The translations under genes and the position numbers were made by a program. A stretch of 64,000 nucleotides of DNA from Tessaracoccus sp. MC1679 (GTDB taxonomy: Bacteria > Actinomycetota > Actinomycetes > Propionibacteriales > Propionibacteriaceae): contig NZ_JACJGB010000002.1 in NCBI RefSeq assembly GCF_014164775.1, forward strand, positions 124,001 through 188,000, given 5' to 3'. The notes under the pieces were generated by a model. The model did not search any database, was not told the DNA's origin, and saw only the letters and a program-made list of their open reading frames with translations. Within the stretch, counting starts at the first letter, position 1. Every line of letters starts with the position of its first letter. Of the stretch, positions 63,619 through 64,000 are shown one piece after another.

Positions 63619-64000
63619 CTAGTCTGCCGGGGCAACTACCTTGCGCCGCTTGCGGCGCTTGCGCTGCGAGGGCTTGCTGACCGGGAGACCGGCCGCCAGC
63701 TGATCCGCGCGCCTGCGGTCCGCGAAGCGGGCAAGCGCCTCAGCCAGTGATTCGAAGGTGGGCGCGTCTGCGATCACGTCCACGCGGAGCCCGTGCATCT
63801 CGCAGGCCGCGGCGGTGGCGGGGCCGATCGCCGCCACCACCGTGGCCGGGTGCGGCTTGCCGGCGATGCCGATCATGTTGCGCACGGCCGTGGCGGAGGT
63901 GAAGACGACGGCGTCGTACATGCCCGTCTTGATGTCGTCGCGGACCTCAGGCGGCGGCGGGGCGGCCCGGACCGTGCGATAGGCGGTGACCTCCTCCACC
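63619..64000 (-). CDS. hemD: Uroporphyrinogen-III synthase domain, C-terminal part
   Basis: 127 residues; the gene continues beyond the window. Seen: YDAVVFTSATAVRNM, ATVVAAIGPATAAACEMHGL and PTFESLAEALARF, the C-terminal lobe of HemD. It closes hydroxymethylbilane to uroporphyrinogen III for heme and siroheme. A basic tail (KPSQRKRRKRRK) follows. In related genomes HemD is often fused to a methyltransferase; this cannot be seen here. Heme synthesis beside cytochrome c maturation is a sensible pairing. Confidence 0.85.
   Translation of the reverse strand, partial: VEEVTAYRTVRAAPPPPEVRDDIKTGMYDAVVFTSATAVRNMIGIAGKPHPATVVAAIGPATAAACEMHGLRVDVIADAPTFESLAEALARFADRRRADQLAAGLPVSKPSQRKRRKRRKVVAPAD

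Overview
The window is 64 kb of a high-GC (about 70%) actinobacterial chromosome. Mycothiol genes (mshD, mtr and an ArsC-type mycothiol transferase domain), a GlnR-type orphan regulator next to mshD, PPK1 and PPK2, DUF3151, a FABP/nitrobindin protein, and a Pst locus behind a Pho box point to Actinobacteria. The overall mix, including an arabinofuranoside ABC cassette, dhaKLM and PadR, fits Propionibacteriaceae (Tessaracoccus-like). That family placement is inference from gene content, not from a database search. No rRNA, tRNA, CRISPR array, insertion sequence or phage gene was recognised.

Layout. 0-2.2 kb (-): purC, pabC-like and a partial 3-methyladenine glycosylase. 2.2-7.4 kb (+): arabinofuranoside uptake and cleavage cassette (two permeases, the first with a one-base frameshift; lipoprotein binding protein; GH51 enzyme). 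8-12.9 kb (-): overlapping sulfate assimilation operon sir-zinc ribbon-cysH-cysD-cysN with a candidate attenuator leader. 12.9-16.4 kb (-): TadE-like and secreted proteins, then purB. 16.5-17.4 kb (+): AbiEi/DUF559 nuclease gene bracketed by two related hairpins. 17.8-24.4 kb: thiolase-FabG-MaoC-YchJ operon divergent from TetR-acyl-CoA oxidase. 24.4-29.1 kb (-): secreted lipoprotein, purD, purA, thioredoxin. 29.3-34.9 kb (+): dhaK-dhaL-dhaM/HPr, DUF3151, typA, PadR regulator. 34.9-38.6 kb: HD hydrolase and membrane protein divergent from SatD; PPK2-ArsC fusion. 38.6-43.1 kb: decayed thiol peroxidase, acyltransferase 3, ygfZ, nitrobindin, dtd, a discoidin-like membrane protein. 43.2-52 kb (+): glnR-mshD-ppk1-mutT1-pstSCAB. 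52.7-57.1 kb: sucrase/ferredoxin-like, GH3 lipoprotein, mtr, SDR. 57.7-64 kb (-): hemD (partial), phosphatase, tlpA-ccdA-resB-ccsB cytochrome c maturation, and an unusual sigma-like/TM/GerMN/Gmad2 protein.

The most striking feature is a family of five approximately 250-300 nt intergenic repeats (7.4, 17.45, 36.7, 52.0 and 57.2 kb). All share one architecture: stem A with a 65-69 nt loop, a 40-47 nt spacer, then a 27-31 nt stem B with a 52-65 nt loop. Stem bases change in compensating pairs between copies. All five lie between convergent genes; every convergent junction with room for one has one, and no tandem or divergent gap does. They sit with palindromic satellites, a 47-48 bp tandem array and a poly-G/poly-C tract. 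I read them as an undescribed structured element, either RNA/terminator-like or a non-autonomous mobile palindrome.

Functional themes. Phosphate and polyphosphate (pstSCAB with Pho box, ppk1, PPK2) and mycothiol redox (mshD, mtr, the ArsC domain on PPK2) recur together. Purine synthesis genes (purC, purB, purD, purA) are scattered through the first 29 kb.
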